Shown: one piece after another, positions 11,159 to 26,412 of the stretch | Layout: each line of letters begins with the position of its first letter | Position numbering within the stretch: the first letter of the stretch is position 1 | Assembly: GCA_019633425.1 (NCBI GenBank) | Contig: WSUB01000174.1 | Location: 19,791-83,790, forward strand | DNA length: 64,000 bases | Direction of reading: 5' to 3' | DNA from: Tulasnella sp. 424 | Taxonomy: Eukaryota; Basidiomycota; Agaricomycetes; Cantharellales; Tulasnellaceae | The notes under the pieces: generated by a model | The model's database searches: none | Told to the model about the DNA's origin: nothing | What the model saw: the letters and a program-made list of their open reading frames with translations, nothing else | Made by a program: the position numbers and the translations under genes

Positions 11159-11612
11159 ATGTCCGCACAGCTCTCAGCACCGTCCATCGACGATGACAAA
11201 CTCAGCGCGTGATTCCAGAAAGCGAAAGCCGTGTCGCGCGTAGAATGCTCCCCAAAATCAGCCTCGGAAAATGACACACGAACCGTAACCTCTTGCGTTT
11301 CTAGGATCGTGAAAGACTAGGTGCAAGTGAAGGCCCGGAAGCTCCAGAGGATGAAGGCGACGATGAAGTTTACGCCGCCCTCGACGAGCTGAACGACCGA
11401 GACGAATTTGTGCGCCAATCTCCTATCTAATCAACAAGCTTTGCTGTTGCTAACTCATCGTCCTTTTTGCTTCGGTCGACGATAAAGCCGTGAAATGTCA
11501 CCCTCAAAAACCGCTCCGTCAGACGAGACGACGCTGGCCACTCCATGTCAAAACGAAACCAGCACGACAAAGCAAGGGTGGCGTTCGTCTACCACTACTC
11601 CCGATAGCTTCA
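11159..11612 (+). pseudogene. ISWI 5' fragment, dead copy 2
   Basis: The start MSAQLSAPS is at 11159. The same two-base deletion as in copy 1 gives AGC GCG TGA where the intact gene reads AGC GAC GTG, ending translation at codon 18. Degenerate exon 2 and exon 3 pieces follow up to about 11612, then hydrolase 3' flanking sequence. The breakpoint matches that of copy 1, so the truncation predates the duplication. Confidence 0.8.
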
Positions 11613-11804
11613 CATCGATTTCTCAAATTTCGAGATTTGCTTTCAGTCCGGTCAGCCGTTGCTTTTCTTCGTCTTTTCTGGCCTCCCGAGCACTGTTGTG
11701 TCCTTATTGAGTTCTCCTCGTTATCCCGTCCACCGCAGTAATAATAATGTATTATCTGCCCAACGTGCATAGTTGAAATGGAGACGTTCGGGCAGGTTTC
11801 GAGC

Positions 11805-12905
11805 CTAAACTCGTCCCAAGAAGCTCCACAGCATCGCGTTGAACGTGTCGGGGTCTTGGATGAACGCGAAATGCGAGACCTGCGCATGAACGTCAATCAT
11901 CAGGTCGCTTCGCAACTGATTAACCGCACCTGTGGGAGAAGCAGTTGACCTGTGTCGGGTAACCATCTCGCCATGTCGTCCTGCTGGCTCCTAAGCACCG
12001 CCTCCTCATGATCACCGTCCACGATCCACACGTTCGTCGAGTTGATCGTCGAGAAAAACGGCTCAGTCCAGTTCGGTTGCCCCTTCCACATTTGCATGAT
12101 CTGGTTCAAGAAATCGTCGTACCGATTCGCGTGAGGGGAGAGACGGCTGTACTCTGAGATTGTGCGGTTGATGTAGGTCATGAAGACCGGAGAGAGGGTG
12201 GTGTCCATCACGCCACTGATGTTGTAGTTGGCGGAGAAGGCGAAGACTTTGTCGACTCGGGATGGGTGTTTGGCGGCGATGTTGAGTGCTAATTGGAATT
12301 ATGGGAGTTTGAGATGCAAAGTCAAGTCGAGGGAGGGAAAGTGTGGCGCACCGCTGATAGCTCCATCGGACCACCCGACGAAAGATGCCTTGGGAATATG
12401 AAGGTGGTCCAGCAACGCGACAACTGTGAAAACACTGGGGTGAGTTTCGAGCCTGGATCAAGATAGCTGCGTCGTAGACTTACGGTCCTCGGACATCAGG
12501 TCATAACCCAAAGGAATATCAAAGTCGGTCGTGCTTCTCCCATGCCCCTCGAATCTACGGTAACGACCTTGAAGCCCTTTCTTTTGAAGAACTGAACTTG
12601 ATGACCAAAGTAGTCCGAGTTTCCCAGGCCACCGTGAAGGAAGAATATGGGCGAATGGTGTGGGTTTGAAGGCCCCAAAATATCGTACCAGAGCTGACGA
12701 GCGGATGCGACGTTGCAAATTGGATGGGAATGCTAATGATAAGCAACGTGCACACGAACCTGAATGTTGTTGATCGCTGCGTATTTTCCTCCTCTAGACC
12801 ATGGTAAACTTGGGGTAGGGGGTAAAGACAGCCAGCGCTTGGAAGAACGAATGACCGTCGACTCGTCTGGGTATTTCCCACTGAAGTGAAGGTGGGGTCA
12901 AACAA
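11805..12905 (-). pseudogene. Alpha/beta hydrolase, copy 2 (frameshift)
   Basis: This is homologous exon by exon to 4004-5100. It has a better oxyanion motif (FFLHGGLGNSDYF) and an intact splice donor (cgtaagtc) after MSED, plus the GWSDG nucleophile elbow and the terminal exon (stop at 11805-11807). One base is missing in the run of G before the GHGRS-equivalent motif near 12545. The frame changes to MGEARPT and stops shortly after. A TAG is also present in the putative first exon. If the base calls are right, this copy is dead through lesions different from those in copy 1. Confidence 0.7.
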
Positions 12906-12931
12906 TTGGCTTTCTAAATCCCAAAGCGTAT

Positions 12932-13964
12932 CGTAGCGGGCCGCTAACGCGGGATAGCGCCGCTATCCCGCCAAGTCCCCGACTCAGTTTGTTTGTGAAA
13001 TGAAATATTTACGCGACTCAAGATTGTGTTGTCGTTGAATGCATTGCGCAAAATATTGCTTCAGCCTAATTCCTAAGGTTATCGAGTTCAAGAGGCGAAT
13101 GAACTCGGTGGGGGTGGCTCCTTAACAAAAGTTGGTGTTTTGGTTCCGAGGTGAACGATTTTTGCAAGTCAGAGAGTTGCACATGATCCCGTTGAAGAGG
13201 ATTCGACTTATCGTCATTCAACACAATGATGTCCAGAGCCAACCGCTAGGCGTAAACGTCAGCCCCACATGCCTAAGTAATAGAAAGCGCGGAATTCATT
13301 GCTCGCAGGCTGTCGAAGTTGAGCGGCTTTGACGAAGAGTGCCTCTCCGGGGAACATAGAAGTAAATGTCTTGGTATCGCGTCGGCGTCATAGCAGCTTG
13401 TACACAGCGATCCGAACTATGGCGTGCTAGGAGGAAATTCAAGGGAGTTGGGAGCTCAGATTCACCCTCATGGACCACAGCTTTGAGAGGCCGAAGGCGT
13501 TTGGCCTTGAGCATTCCGGCTGCTTCGGTGAGTCTATTGCTGGGGAAAATCACTTGCACCTTAAGGACACCAATCACATCCCCCCGGAGCTCTACGTTGA
13601 AGGCTCTCGCGGTTGAAAATTTGCCCGTCTGCTAGATACGATTTTCCCATTTTAGGGCTAACACTTAGCGCAAAAAACCGAAAGAATCAGGTGACAAATA
13701 TCATTATAAACCCAGCACCTGTGTATATGCGGTGTGTTCAGTCCGAGAGAGTCTGAAAAGCGTTTAAGTGGGGAGGTTAGTTGACATAAACAAGGTCGCA
13801 AGGTATGTTCCGGCTCGGGGAGCAGTGAAAAGTCTAGCGGGCATCCTGACTCTGGAGTGTATGAGGCGAGTGGAGGCTTTCATAAGGCGGGACATGGTGC
13901 CTGGTATCAGGAACGGCGCGCCATTTTGACCAACAGAACCCTCTTGTCTACGACTGAGTCGGGG
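12932..13964 (-). mobile_element. Helitron/Helentron-like non-autonomous insertion
   Basis: Compared with the empty site in copy 1 (near 5110-5120), 1033 bases are inserted at an AT dinucleotide. Read on the minus strand, the element begins tccccgactcagt (13953-13965). It carries the inverse of that 13-mer near its other end (12976-12988). This is followed by a near-perfect 23-bp palindrome (gcgggatagcg, one base, cgctatcccgc at 12949-12971) and about 17 terminal bases. A subterminal inverted repeat, then a 3' hairpin, then insertion at A/T with TC at the 5' end fits Helitron-like elements. The 3' end is not the canonical CTRR. No Rep/helicase gene is present, so the element is non-autonomous. 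Confidence 0.6.
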
Positions 13965-14215
13965 ATGGACGACGTACCAGGGCCATAGTAGCATTACCTG
14001 ACTAAATAACGTGATAGACTAAACATTTCGACTCCCCTTGCAAAGGTTGAGAAAATGGCGGACGGAGTTGAATTGTCAAAGGCCGGAACGAACGGGTAGC
14101 GGCGGTGACCGTGACAACGCTGTCACGTCTGCGACAGACGTGACAATCTCACCGCTTCCAACACCACGACTCGCGACCTGTGCTCGACCGTATCTCTCAA
14201 TCCCGCAAGTTTCAT

Positions 14216-14814
14216 AGTTCTCGTATGGCGGTATTTACGCTGGAGCTTCGGGACATTGTCTCGTGACGGCAGTCGAGTTCAACCCGCTGCCCCCCATATC
14301 ACGGGTCTGAGGAGAGATTTCAGCAGTAGCTTGAGCGCTTGCCCTCACGCCGCAGGCAACGAAACGGAATCATTTATTCAATTTATCGACAAGGACGACT
14401 GTTCACCAATGCCTCTCCTCGGATGGACGCTCTTTGAGGATGGTGGGGAACGAGATTCACGGCCGCCACAGCTTCGAAACCAAGGACCGCAGACCAGAGG
14501 GTTGAATGTTTCACACCCTCGGTACTTTCTGTAGAAGTTCTGCTGTATTCCCATTTACAACTTTCATTCGCGTTCTGGAGTAGTGGGAGAGAAATCCTTT
14601 GACAGGAACGTGTCGGTGATTCCCGAGCGCGAGGCCACCGCGGGGGGGGGGGGGCCTGGATAAGCGGAAGCAAGGTGGAAGAATCGAGATCACAGTCTGT
14701 TACTGTAAGACGTAGCCGAAATTCCCTCTCAGCGTTGTGCGGTTAGGCACCGCAATTTGTCCTTGGCTTGTGGCGCGTGATCGTGCGAGGAATTCATCTG
14801 TTGCCTTACTAGTA
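14216..14814. other. Unassigned spacer with poly-G tract
   Basis: No homology to the copy-1 spacer and no convincing gene was found. It contains a run of 13 G at about 14642-14654. It lies between the duplicated hydrolase spacer and the upstream region of kinase-TPR gene 3. Confidence 0.4.
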
Positions 14815-15086
14815 ACTTCATGGCGCGGACTTGCAAGAACATTCTATAGAAGCTGGAACGCCCAGCTGCAGGACCACAGCCGCATAGGCGTTATCCACCT
14901 CGCGAGGAGGGGCACGTTGCGATGCGGTTCCGTGTGGTGAGGGCTCATGCGTCCTTTTTATTCCGCCTGCCACGATCCACCACCGGTGCCCCATAAACCC
15001 TTCATCCGCTTTCCCCCTTTCTATAACGCCCACCCAAGACCGGCGAGACTTATAATCGTCCAGACTCTTCTCGCCTAATATACCTT

Positions 15087-18000
15087 ATGCAGAACGACGA
15101 AAATCACGACGCCGGCCCTTCCGCTTTGCCTGGCTCACCGGCTGGTTCGAACCACGACGCTTCCTCCGGTGGATTCCAGCTCAGCGCCAAGCTGGTACGT
15201 CCTTCCCGAGTCCTAAAGAGCAATTTTGATAGCTAACCCAAACGAATTCCATCGTAGAGGGATAAACTCGAGAACTTTGCGAAATGGCGAATTGATTCGT
15301 CCTCGGTCGAATACCCCAAAGACGCCCGCGAGTTCCGTGGGGGAAGCGCGACAGTTTCACGAGCCATCTTGGTCTCTCCTTCAGGTGTTAAAGAGAGAAA
15401 AGCACAATGCAGTCCTACCAAAAGCAAAGGTCTAGACTTACCTGCGGGAGAAACGTCTCGGCAGCGGAAGGTCGGTGCTAATAAGGTTTACTTACCGGTC
15501 ACCATGAAGATGAGCGACTCATCAGCTCTAACCTCGTAGAATGTTGCAGTGAAGAAGATGAATATATCAAGTGACCAATCGCGGGTATTAGGGGTAAGGA
15601 GACTCCGGACGATCACGTTGGGTTTCCAAGCTAAGCTCTTATTTCCGCTTAGTTGACGCTCAGGGAAGCGGAATTCTTGGTCGGAATTTCTCACGAAAAC
15701 GTCATTAAACTCGAAGGATTCGTCGAAGACTTGTCCAAGGATGTAGTGTGGCTGGTCTTTCCTTGGGAGGACAACGGTACCTTGAAGGATTTTATGGCCT
15801 CGGCAGACTGGGAAATCCCAGAACGAATTTCGCTGGTACAATAGAACTGCTTTTCGTCGACCATCTCTCAGGCTAAGACTATGTATTCCAGATTAACGAC
15901 GTGGCTAGAGGAGTCGAATACCTCCATAGCCAAAAACCTCCCATACGCCACGGCGACCTGAAATCCGTACGTCCCGACGGCGTCATAATGAACTGCTGAC
16001 AAGCTTACGTTCAAGATTTTCAGATAAATATCTTGGTGAACTCAAAATGCCGGGCGATAATTACCGACTTTGGATCCGCGCGTCGTCTCAAGACTCAGGA
16101 TCGAGACAAGGAGACCAGCCGAGCAGAAAACAAACCACAAGCAGTTCTGTCGCTTGAAGCAACGTTCTGTGGCTCCACTAGAACTATAGGCATAACTCTG
16201 ACTGGGGATCATTACACCCTTCGGTGGGCTGCACCAGAGCTGTTGCGAGAAGAAAAAGCTACCCTTGGGAGTGATATCTGGGCGTTGGGATGGGTAGCAT
16301 ACGAGGTAAATTTCATCTTATATATCGTTCTTAGTCAATGCTCAAATCTGCCCCTAATAGGTCATGACCAACTCGATCCCGTTTCAGGACGTTAAGGACA
16401 CCGTGGTCGTCATACGGGTCATTAAGGGAGACCTCCCTTCCATCACCGACAATGCTCGCATGTCATTGATTCATGCACTCTGTTCCCTCATGCGCGTGTG
16501 CTGGAGCATCGACCCTCAAAAACGACCGACCGCTACATATTGTCGAAGTTTAATCGATTGGATGGTGAGTCATGCTGGTTTTGGGTCAATTACACGCCAC
16601 ATGGATTGACTATGTTTGATACAGCCTATGAGTCGGCCAAACCAGATACGAACGGCGGAAACAGCGGCTTCGAGAGCTCGCTCACCAGCGCTTCTGATGC
16701 AATTGGGAGATATGTACAGGCGGCAGGGCGACAACCCGAACGCGCTGAACTTCTTCACCCGCGCTCTGGCTGGCTACAGACATGTCGGGGACAGTAAAGG
16801 AAGGGCGGCTGCGCTGGTGCAGCTAGCACAGGTGCACAGGCTTCAAAGCAACTACAGCAAGGCCGTGATGTTCTATTCCAAGGCCCTAAACATCCGCATC
16901 GACATCGGCGACAGACAGGGGAGAGCTGACGCTCTTTGGGGTCTCGCCGAGGTACATCGGGTTCTCAACGAGTGCAGCAAGGCTGGCACATTCTACTCCC
17001 AGGTCCTTCAAATTAGCACCGACATCGGCAACACGAGAGGGAGAGCTGACGCCCTTTTGGGTCTCGCTGACGTCCATCTGGTTCAAACCAAGTACGACCA
17101 GGCCCTCGTACTCTACTCCGAGGCACTACAAATCTGCATCAACATTGGCGACAGGAATGGAAGAGCTGACGCTCTTTGGGGTCTCGCTGAGGTGCATCGG
17201 GCTCGGAATGAGTCCAGCCAGGCCGTCACACTCTACTCCGAGGTTCTACAAATCCGCACCGACATCGGCGACAGGAGAGGGAGAGCTGATGCTCTTTGGG
17301 GCCTCGCCGACATACATCGGGTTCGAAACGAGTATAGCCAGGCCGTCACAGTCTATTCCGAGGTTCTCCAAATCCGCACCGACGTTGGCGACAGGAAAGG
17401 GAGAGCCGAGGCTTTTTGGGGTCTCGCTGAGGTACATTGGCTTCAAAAGGAGTACAACCAAGCCGTAATATTCTACTCCGAGGTTCTTCAGATCCGTACC
17501 GACATCGGCGACAGGAAAGGGAGAGCTGACGCATTCTGGTGTCTCGCCGAGGTGCATCGGGTTTGGCGCGAGTACAGCCAGGCCGACACGTTTTACTCCG
17601 AGGCCTTGCAAATCTACACCGATGTTGGCGACAAGAAAGGGAGAGCTGACGCTCTTTGGGGTCTCGCCGAAGTGCATCGGGTTCGGAACGAGTACAGCCA
17701 GGCCAGCACACTCTACTCCGAGGTTCGACAAATCCGCACGGACATCGGCGACAGGAGAGGGAGAGCTGATGCTCTTCGGGGCCTCGCCGACATACATCGG
17801 GTTAGAAACGAGTATAGTCAGGCCGTCACACTCTATTCCGAGGTTCTCCAAATCTGCACCGACGTTGACGACAGGAAAGGGAGAGCTGAGGCTCTTTGGG
17901 GTCTCGCCGAGGTACATCGGTTTCAAAACGAATACAACCTGGCCGCCAAATTCTACTCCGAGGCTCTTCAAATTCGTACCGAGATCGGCGATAAAGGGAG

Positions 18001-19249
18001 AGCTGACGCTCTTTGGGGCCTCGCCGAGGTGCATCGCATTTGGTGCGAGTACAGCCAGGCCGACACGTTTTACTCCGAGGCCTTGCAAATCTACACCGAC
18101 GTCGGCGACAAGAAAGGGAGAGCTGACGCTCTTTGGGGTCTCGCCGAAGTGCATCGGGTTCGGAACGAGTACAGCCGGGCCATCACAGTCTACTCCGAGG
18201 TTCTACAAATCCGCTCCGACATCGGTGACGAGCTCGGAAGAGCCAGCGCTCTTTGGGGCCTCGCTGACATCCATCGAATTCGAAATGAGTATAGTCAGGC
18301 CGTCGCACTCTATTCCGAGGTTCTTCAAATCCGCACCGACGTTGGGAACGGGAAAGGGAGAGCTGAGGCTCTTTGGGGTCTCGCCGAGGTACATTGGCTT
18401 CAAAACGAGTACAACCAGGCCGTCATATGCTATTCCGAGGTTCTTCAAATCCAAACTGATATCGGCGACCCGAAAGGAAGAGCTTATGCTCTTTGGGGAC
18501 TCGCTGAGGTGCATCTGGTTTGGCGGGAGTACAGCCAGGCATACACATTTTACTCCGAGGCCTTACAAATCCACACCGACATCGACGACAATAAAGGGAG
18601 GGCTGACGCTCTTTGGGGTCTCGCTGAGGTGCATCGCGTTCGGAACGAGTACAGCCGGGTCGTCACGCTCTACTCTGAGGTGCGACAAATCCGCACCGAC
18701 ATCGGCGACAGGAGAGGGAGAGCTGACGCTCTTTGCGGTCTCGCTGAGGTGCATCGCGTTCGGAAAGAGTACGGCCAGGCCGTCACACTCTATTCAGAGG
18801 CTCTACAAATCCGCATCGCCATCGGCGACAGGAAAGGGAGAGCTGACGCTCTTTGGGGGCTCGCCGAGACACATCGGGTTGGGAACAAGTACAGCCAGGC
18901 CCTCACGCTCTACTCTGAGGTTCTACAAATCCGTACCGACATCGATGACAGGAAAGGGAGAGCTGACGCTCTTCGAGGTATCGCGAAGGTGCATCGTGTC
19001 CAAAACGAGTACAGTCAGGCCACCACATTCTATTCGGAGGCCCTGGAGATCTATACCGACATCTGCGACCGATCCGGGAGAGCTTCCGCTCTGCTGAGCC
19101 TTGCTCATCTGCATCGCAATCAGAGTGACTACGATGGTGCAATTCGTCGTTATAAAGAAGCTGCTGAAACCTTTGAAAATATCGGACATACTCAGGAGGC
19201 AGCTTACGCTTTGAACGAAGCTTCCAAACTCCGTCGATTATCCAAGTGA
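15087..19249 (+). CDS. Kinase-TPR protein, copy 3 (21 TPRs)
   Basis: Eight exons (15087-15194, 15258-15470, 15540-15593, 15653-15835, 15892-15966, 16024-16305, 16361-16564, 16625-19249) give 1247 residues with the same intron positions as copy 2. The kinase domain keeps K112 in VAVKKM, D208 in HGDLKS, D226 in ITDFGSA and WAAPELL, so it should be active. From about residue 395 there are 21 TPRs, each 40 residues except one of 39. Repeats 5-16 form three copies of a four-TPR unit. Variation concentrates at a few positions (after VH, around YSQA.T.YSE and after LQI). The C-terminus is KLRRLSK. The array length compared with 10 repeats in copy 2 shows recent expansion. The role is inferred to be ligand- or partner-dependent signalling. 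Confidence 0.9.
17168..18604 (+). repeat. Higher-order tandem repeat of four TPRs, three copies
   Basis: Within the TPR array the 120-bp units are grouped into about 480-bp units at 17168-17647, 17648-18124 and 18125-18604. Each reads in order ADIHR.RNEYSQ, AEVHWLQ/RFQ..EYN, AEVHR.W.EYSQADTFYSEA, then a VRNEYS repeat. The second unit is three bases shorter because one codon is missing (GDKGRA). A partial fourth unit begins at 18605. Such phasing is expected from unequal crossing-over in multi-repeat steps. Confidence 0.85.
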
Positions 19250-19464
19250 AAAAAACGGACTTTTCCTATTGTGTACCTTATGTCCTCTATGACGATTTAT
19301 GTTGCGATGCGTTTAAATTTATTTCATACTGTTTCCCTGCTCTTTGTGGTTGCGCTGATCATGTCGGCGGGTCCGAGTAAGGTTCTCACGTCCTGCCTCT
19401 CTCTCAAAACGCTCCGTCACTAAACACTGAACGCACTTGGTATATTGACATTTACAAATGGATC

Positions 19465-20975
19465 CTACAGTTTTAATCTCTTTTTCTTATTAATAGGTTT
19501 GGTTGACGTAGCCGGAGCATCCTCTTCCCCCGTCTTCCTCTTCAAGCCTCTCTTGACACCGTAGGCTGCTCGCTGCTCGTCCCGGAGGTATTTCCACACC
19601 GAAGAGTCCTTGTACGGTAGCATAAACCTATCGGTGGCGTTGGGTGGGTGGAACCAGTAGTTGAACGCCATGTGAATGTCGGATGGCGATGAGCTGGACG
19701 AGGTGACTTCGTGCCACCACGAGGCAGGGAGGTAGAGCATCTCCCCCGCCTTGAGATTAACGACGAAGGGCGGGCCGGCAGATTTGAGTGAAGAGAGGAA
19801 GGACGAGGTAGAGGGGTTGGAGGAAGGGGGAGCGGTGGTGGTTGGGAGATTCAGATAGGAATGGAGGACCGAGGTTGGGATGCCGGAAAACGAGGAGGGA
19901 TCTTCCTCTTCTTGATCGTTGGACTCGTCTTCGTCGTTGCCACCAATACCTCCCCATTCTTCCTCCTCATTCTCGTTCATCTTGCCTTTCTTCTCCTGGG
20001 CCTCCAACCTGGCAAGAATAGCGTCTGCATCATCCGCGTCGTTCCCGGCCAAGTCCGCATCGGCCGAATCGCCTTGAAGTTCCCTGAACGCGTTTCGAGC
20101 TTCCTCATACGCCTTCTTGATAAGCTTAGCTTCCATAGTTCGTGTCTTTGAGCCTGACTTCAGTTCCGACATTCGCCTCTTTAGCGCCTGCATTTTGTAC
20201 TTCGCAGCATCGTAGCTGTTGAGGCCATCGGACCGAACGGGATTGTGTTCATAGGAGATTAGACCGTTAGGGTGGACTTTTTTGATCTTCCCGTGTGGGT
20301 GTAGGTGATGAGATTGACTGGGTGGATAGAGAACGAAACGCTTTCGACCTTGAAGAAGGCAGTACAGGTTATCGTGAAAGTCGTGATGCTGGGAGAGCCG
20401 AAGACCGAGTCAGATTCGAAGAGTCATCGGAAGCAAATCACTCACCAGGCCCGAAGAAGAACCTTCTTTCGATTTTCCAACCCATAAGTTTACTTGCTGA
20501 AGGACCAAGTTACCCATCAACATCGGAACCAAGGGGAAATCGTCTTTCAGAGCGTTCGTGGGTGGAGGGAAGGTCTGCGGTACATCATCGTCGTCGGAAT
20601 ACTGAGTGGTAAGGTAGTGATAGGGACCATTTTTGCTTTGAAGACTGTCAAGGAAGTCTCTAAACCCCATTGATACCCGCTGAACCCCGGTCCCGAACTG
20701 TTTGGACTTTTGGTCCATCGGCTCCACCATCAGTTGAACGTGACCAGCTTTCTCCTTTAGGTATTTTATATCCGTCTATAGCACAGGCAAAATCTCAGAC
20801 TAAATTCCGTCCCGAATAAATTTAAAGTCAGCGCGCGTACCCACTTCTTTGCCCTAAATGTTGGGTCATTGGGCAGTCCACGCAATATCGCTGGTTTCCT
20901 CTTTGCGACATAATTCGAGAAGAATTCTTGTGGATCGATGTTGGGATCCAATGTGTCAAGTGGGAGGCCAGTCAT
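19465..20975 (-). CDS. JmjC/cupin-8 Fe(II)/2-oxoglutarate dioxygenase, JMJD7-like (intact copy)
   Basis: Three exons (20841-20975, 20446-20775, 19465-20388) encode 462 residues. The N-terminus (FFSNYVAKRKPAILRG) is typical of cupin-8/JmjC proteins related to human JMJD7. The double-stranded beta-helix has the HxD pair H156/D158 in HHDFHDN, the FVLYPP strand with a preceding GRKR (possible 2-oxoglutarate contact), and the distal histidine H381 in SWWHEV. A long acidic, serine-rich insert (about 255-345) separates the two halves. The tail is basic (KKKRLKL) and could be a nuclear signal. By family knowledge it would hydroxylate a protein side chain; the substrate is unknown. It is divergent to ISWI with 205 bases between start codons. 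It is the only intact one of three copies. Confidence 0.88.
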
Positions 20976-21180
20976 GAGGACGTGAGGTCATTGGGTGCAA
21001 TGAAAAGTAGAGAGCGTGAGATGTTTGGATTTTTGTGGTCCAGAAAACAACGGAGGGGATACGCGCCTCAGTTCCCGTCCAGAATTCCCTTTCCACAAAA
21101 ACCACATCACCCCCTTCCCATCTTCATTCGCACCCGACACTCTCATTTCACAAAACATTCGCAACGCGTCACTCAACATA
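20976..21180. promoter_or_regulatory. Divergent promoter between the dioxygenase and ISWI
   Basis: Only 205 bases separate the two start codons, which face away from each other. The matching regions in dead copies 1 and 2 (about 3140-3350 and 10960-11158) are recognisably homologous. The bidirectional control region therefore moved with the gene pair. No specific motif is assigned. Confidence 0.5.
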
Positions 21181-25795
<4,615 letters not shown>

Positions 25796-26265
25796 GGGAG
25801 CAGTAGTATGGGGACTTTGTGAGCTGGCGATATTAGATGTTTTCAGTGGTGTTGGCTTCTTTATTTTCGTTGTACTTGTATTTGCCTAGAAATAATGTCT
25901 CCGTTTAACGCTACTTGTGATCGGTGACGATTCCGTGTCTCCTCCACCTCCCCTTGTTGGATGCCGCGCTGAGTTAACGCAAGGGCATATGGAGTCGGCT
26001 GCAAAATATCGGGCAGGCGGCATTACTCTCCACCGGCAACAAGACGGGTCCCTTGAAGCTCGGATCCAACTCTTGCCCTTGCCGACAGCCGTCGAGCATC
26101 GAGCTCCCTTACTCTCGACCTCAAGCATAGGCATCCTCTCCAATCAAGGCGCCGGAGACATCCGCAGTCACATTAAACCATTGAGACGTAATAATACCCC
26201 CATAATTACAGATGTCTACAAACGGGTGCGGCTATGCGGTACGAGTCCGTGCCCTCCTCGAGCTC

Positions 26266-26352
26266 ACCCAATGCAACATCCTTCCAACACTCGTCAACCG
26301 ATGTCTGGCATGGATCTTCCACGTTCGGATGGCGCCTATACCACTGCCCCAA
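26266..26352 (-). pseudogene. S28 peptidase 3' relic A
   Basis: The minus strand encodes a recognisable but decayed S28 C-terminus: QWYRRHPNVE...SVDECWKDV. It corresponds to EEWYGNRPNVK...TVGEFWKDI at the end of the S28 gene at 40533. Flanking sequence downstream of the relic (about 26150-26265) also matches the 3' flank of that gene (about 40400-40530). It lies directly between ISWI and the kinase gene. It shows that an S28 gene once followed ISWI here, as one still does after the ISWI relic at 40300. Confidence 0.7.
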
Positions 26353-26412
26353 CCAGTGCAAGAGTGGAATTGATTGCTAGTAGCTGTACCGGCGGGCGGG
26401 TTGGGAACGACA

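Noticed and set aside
12932..13964. Protein genes inside the Helitron-like insertion (66- and 89-codon frames)
   Set aside because: Short, no motifs, no Rep or helicase similarity.
17246..18154. 302-codon antisense open frame in the TPR array
   Set aside because: Same cause: periodic absence of stops in repeated DNA. No independent start context or homology.
17622..19097. 491-codon open frame in another plus-strand frame of the TPR array
   Set aside because: The 120-bp repeat is a multiple of three, so a stop-free frame stays stop-free through the array. The product has no recognisable domain and the TPR frame explains the conservation.
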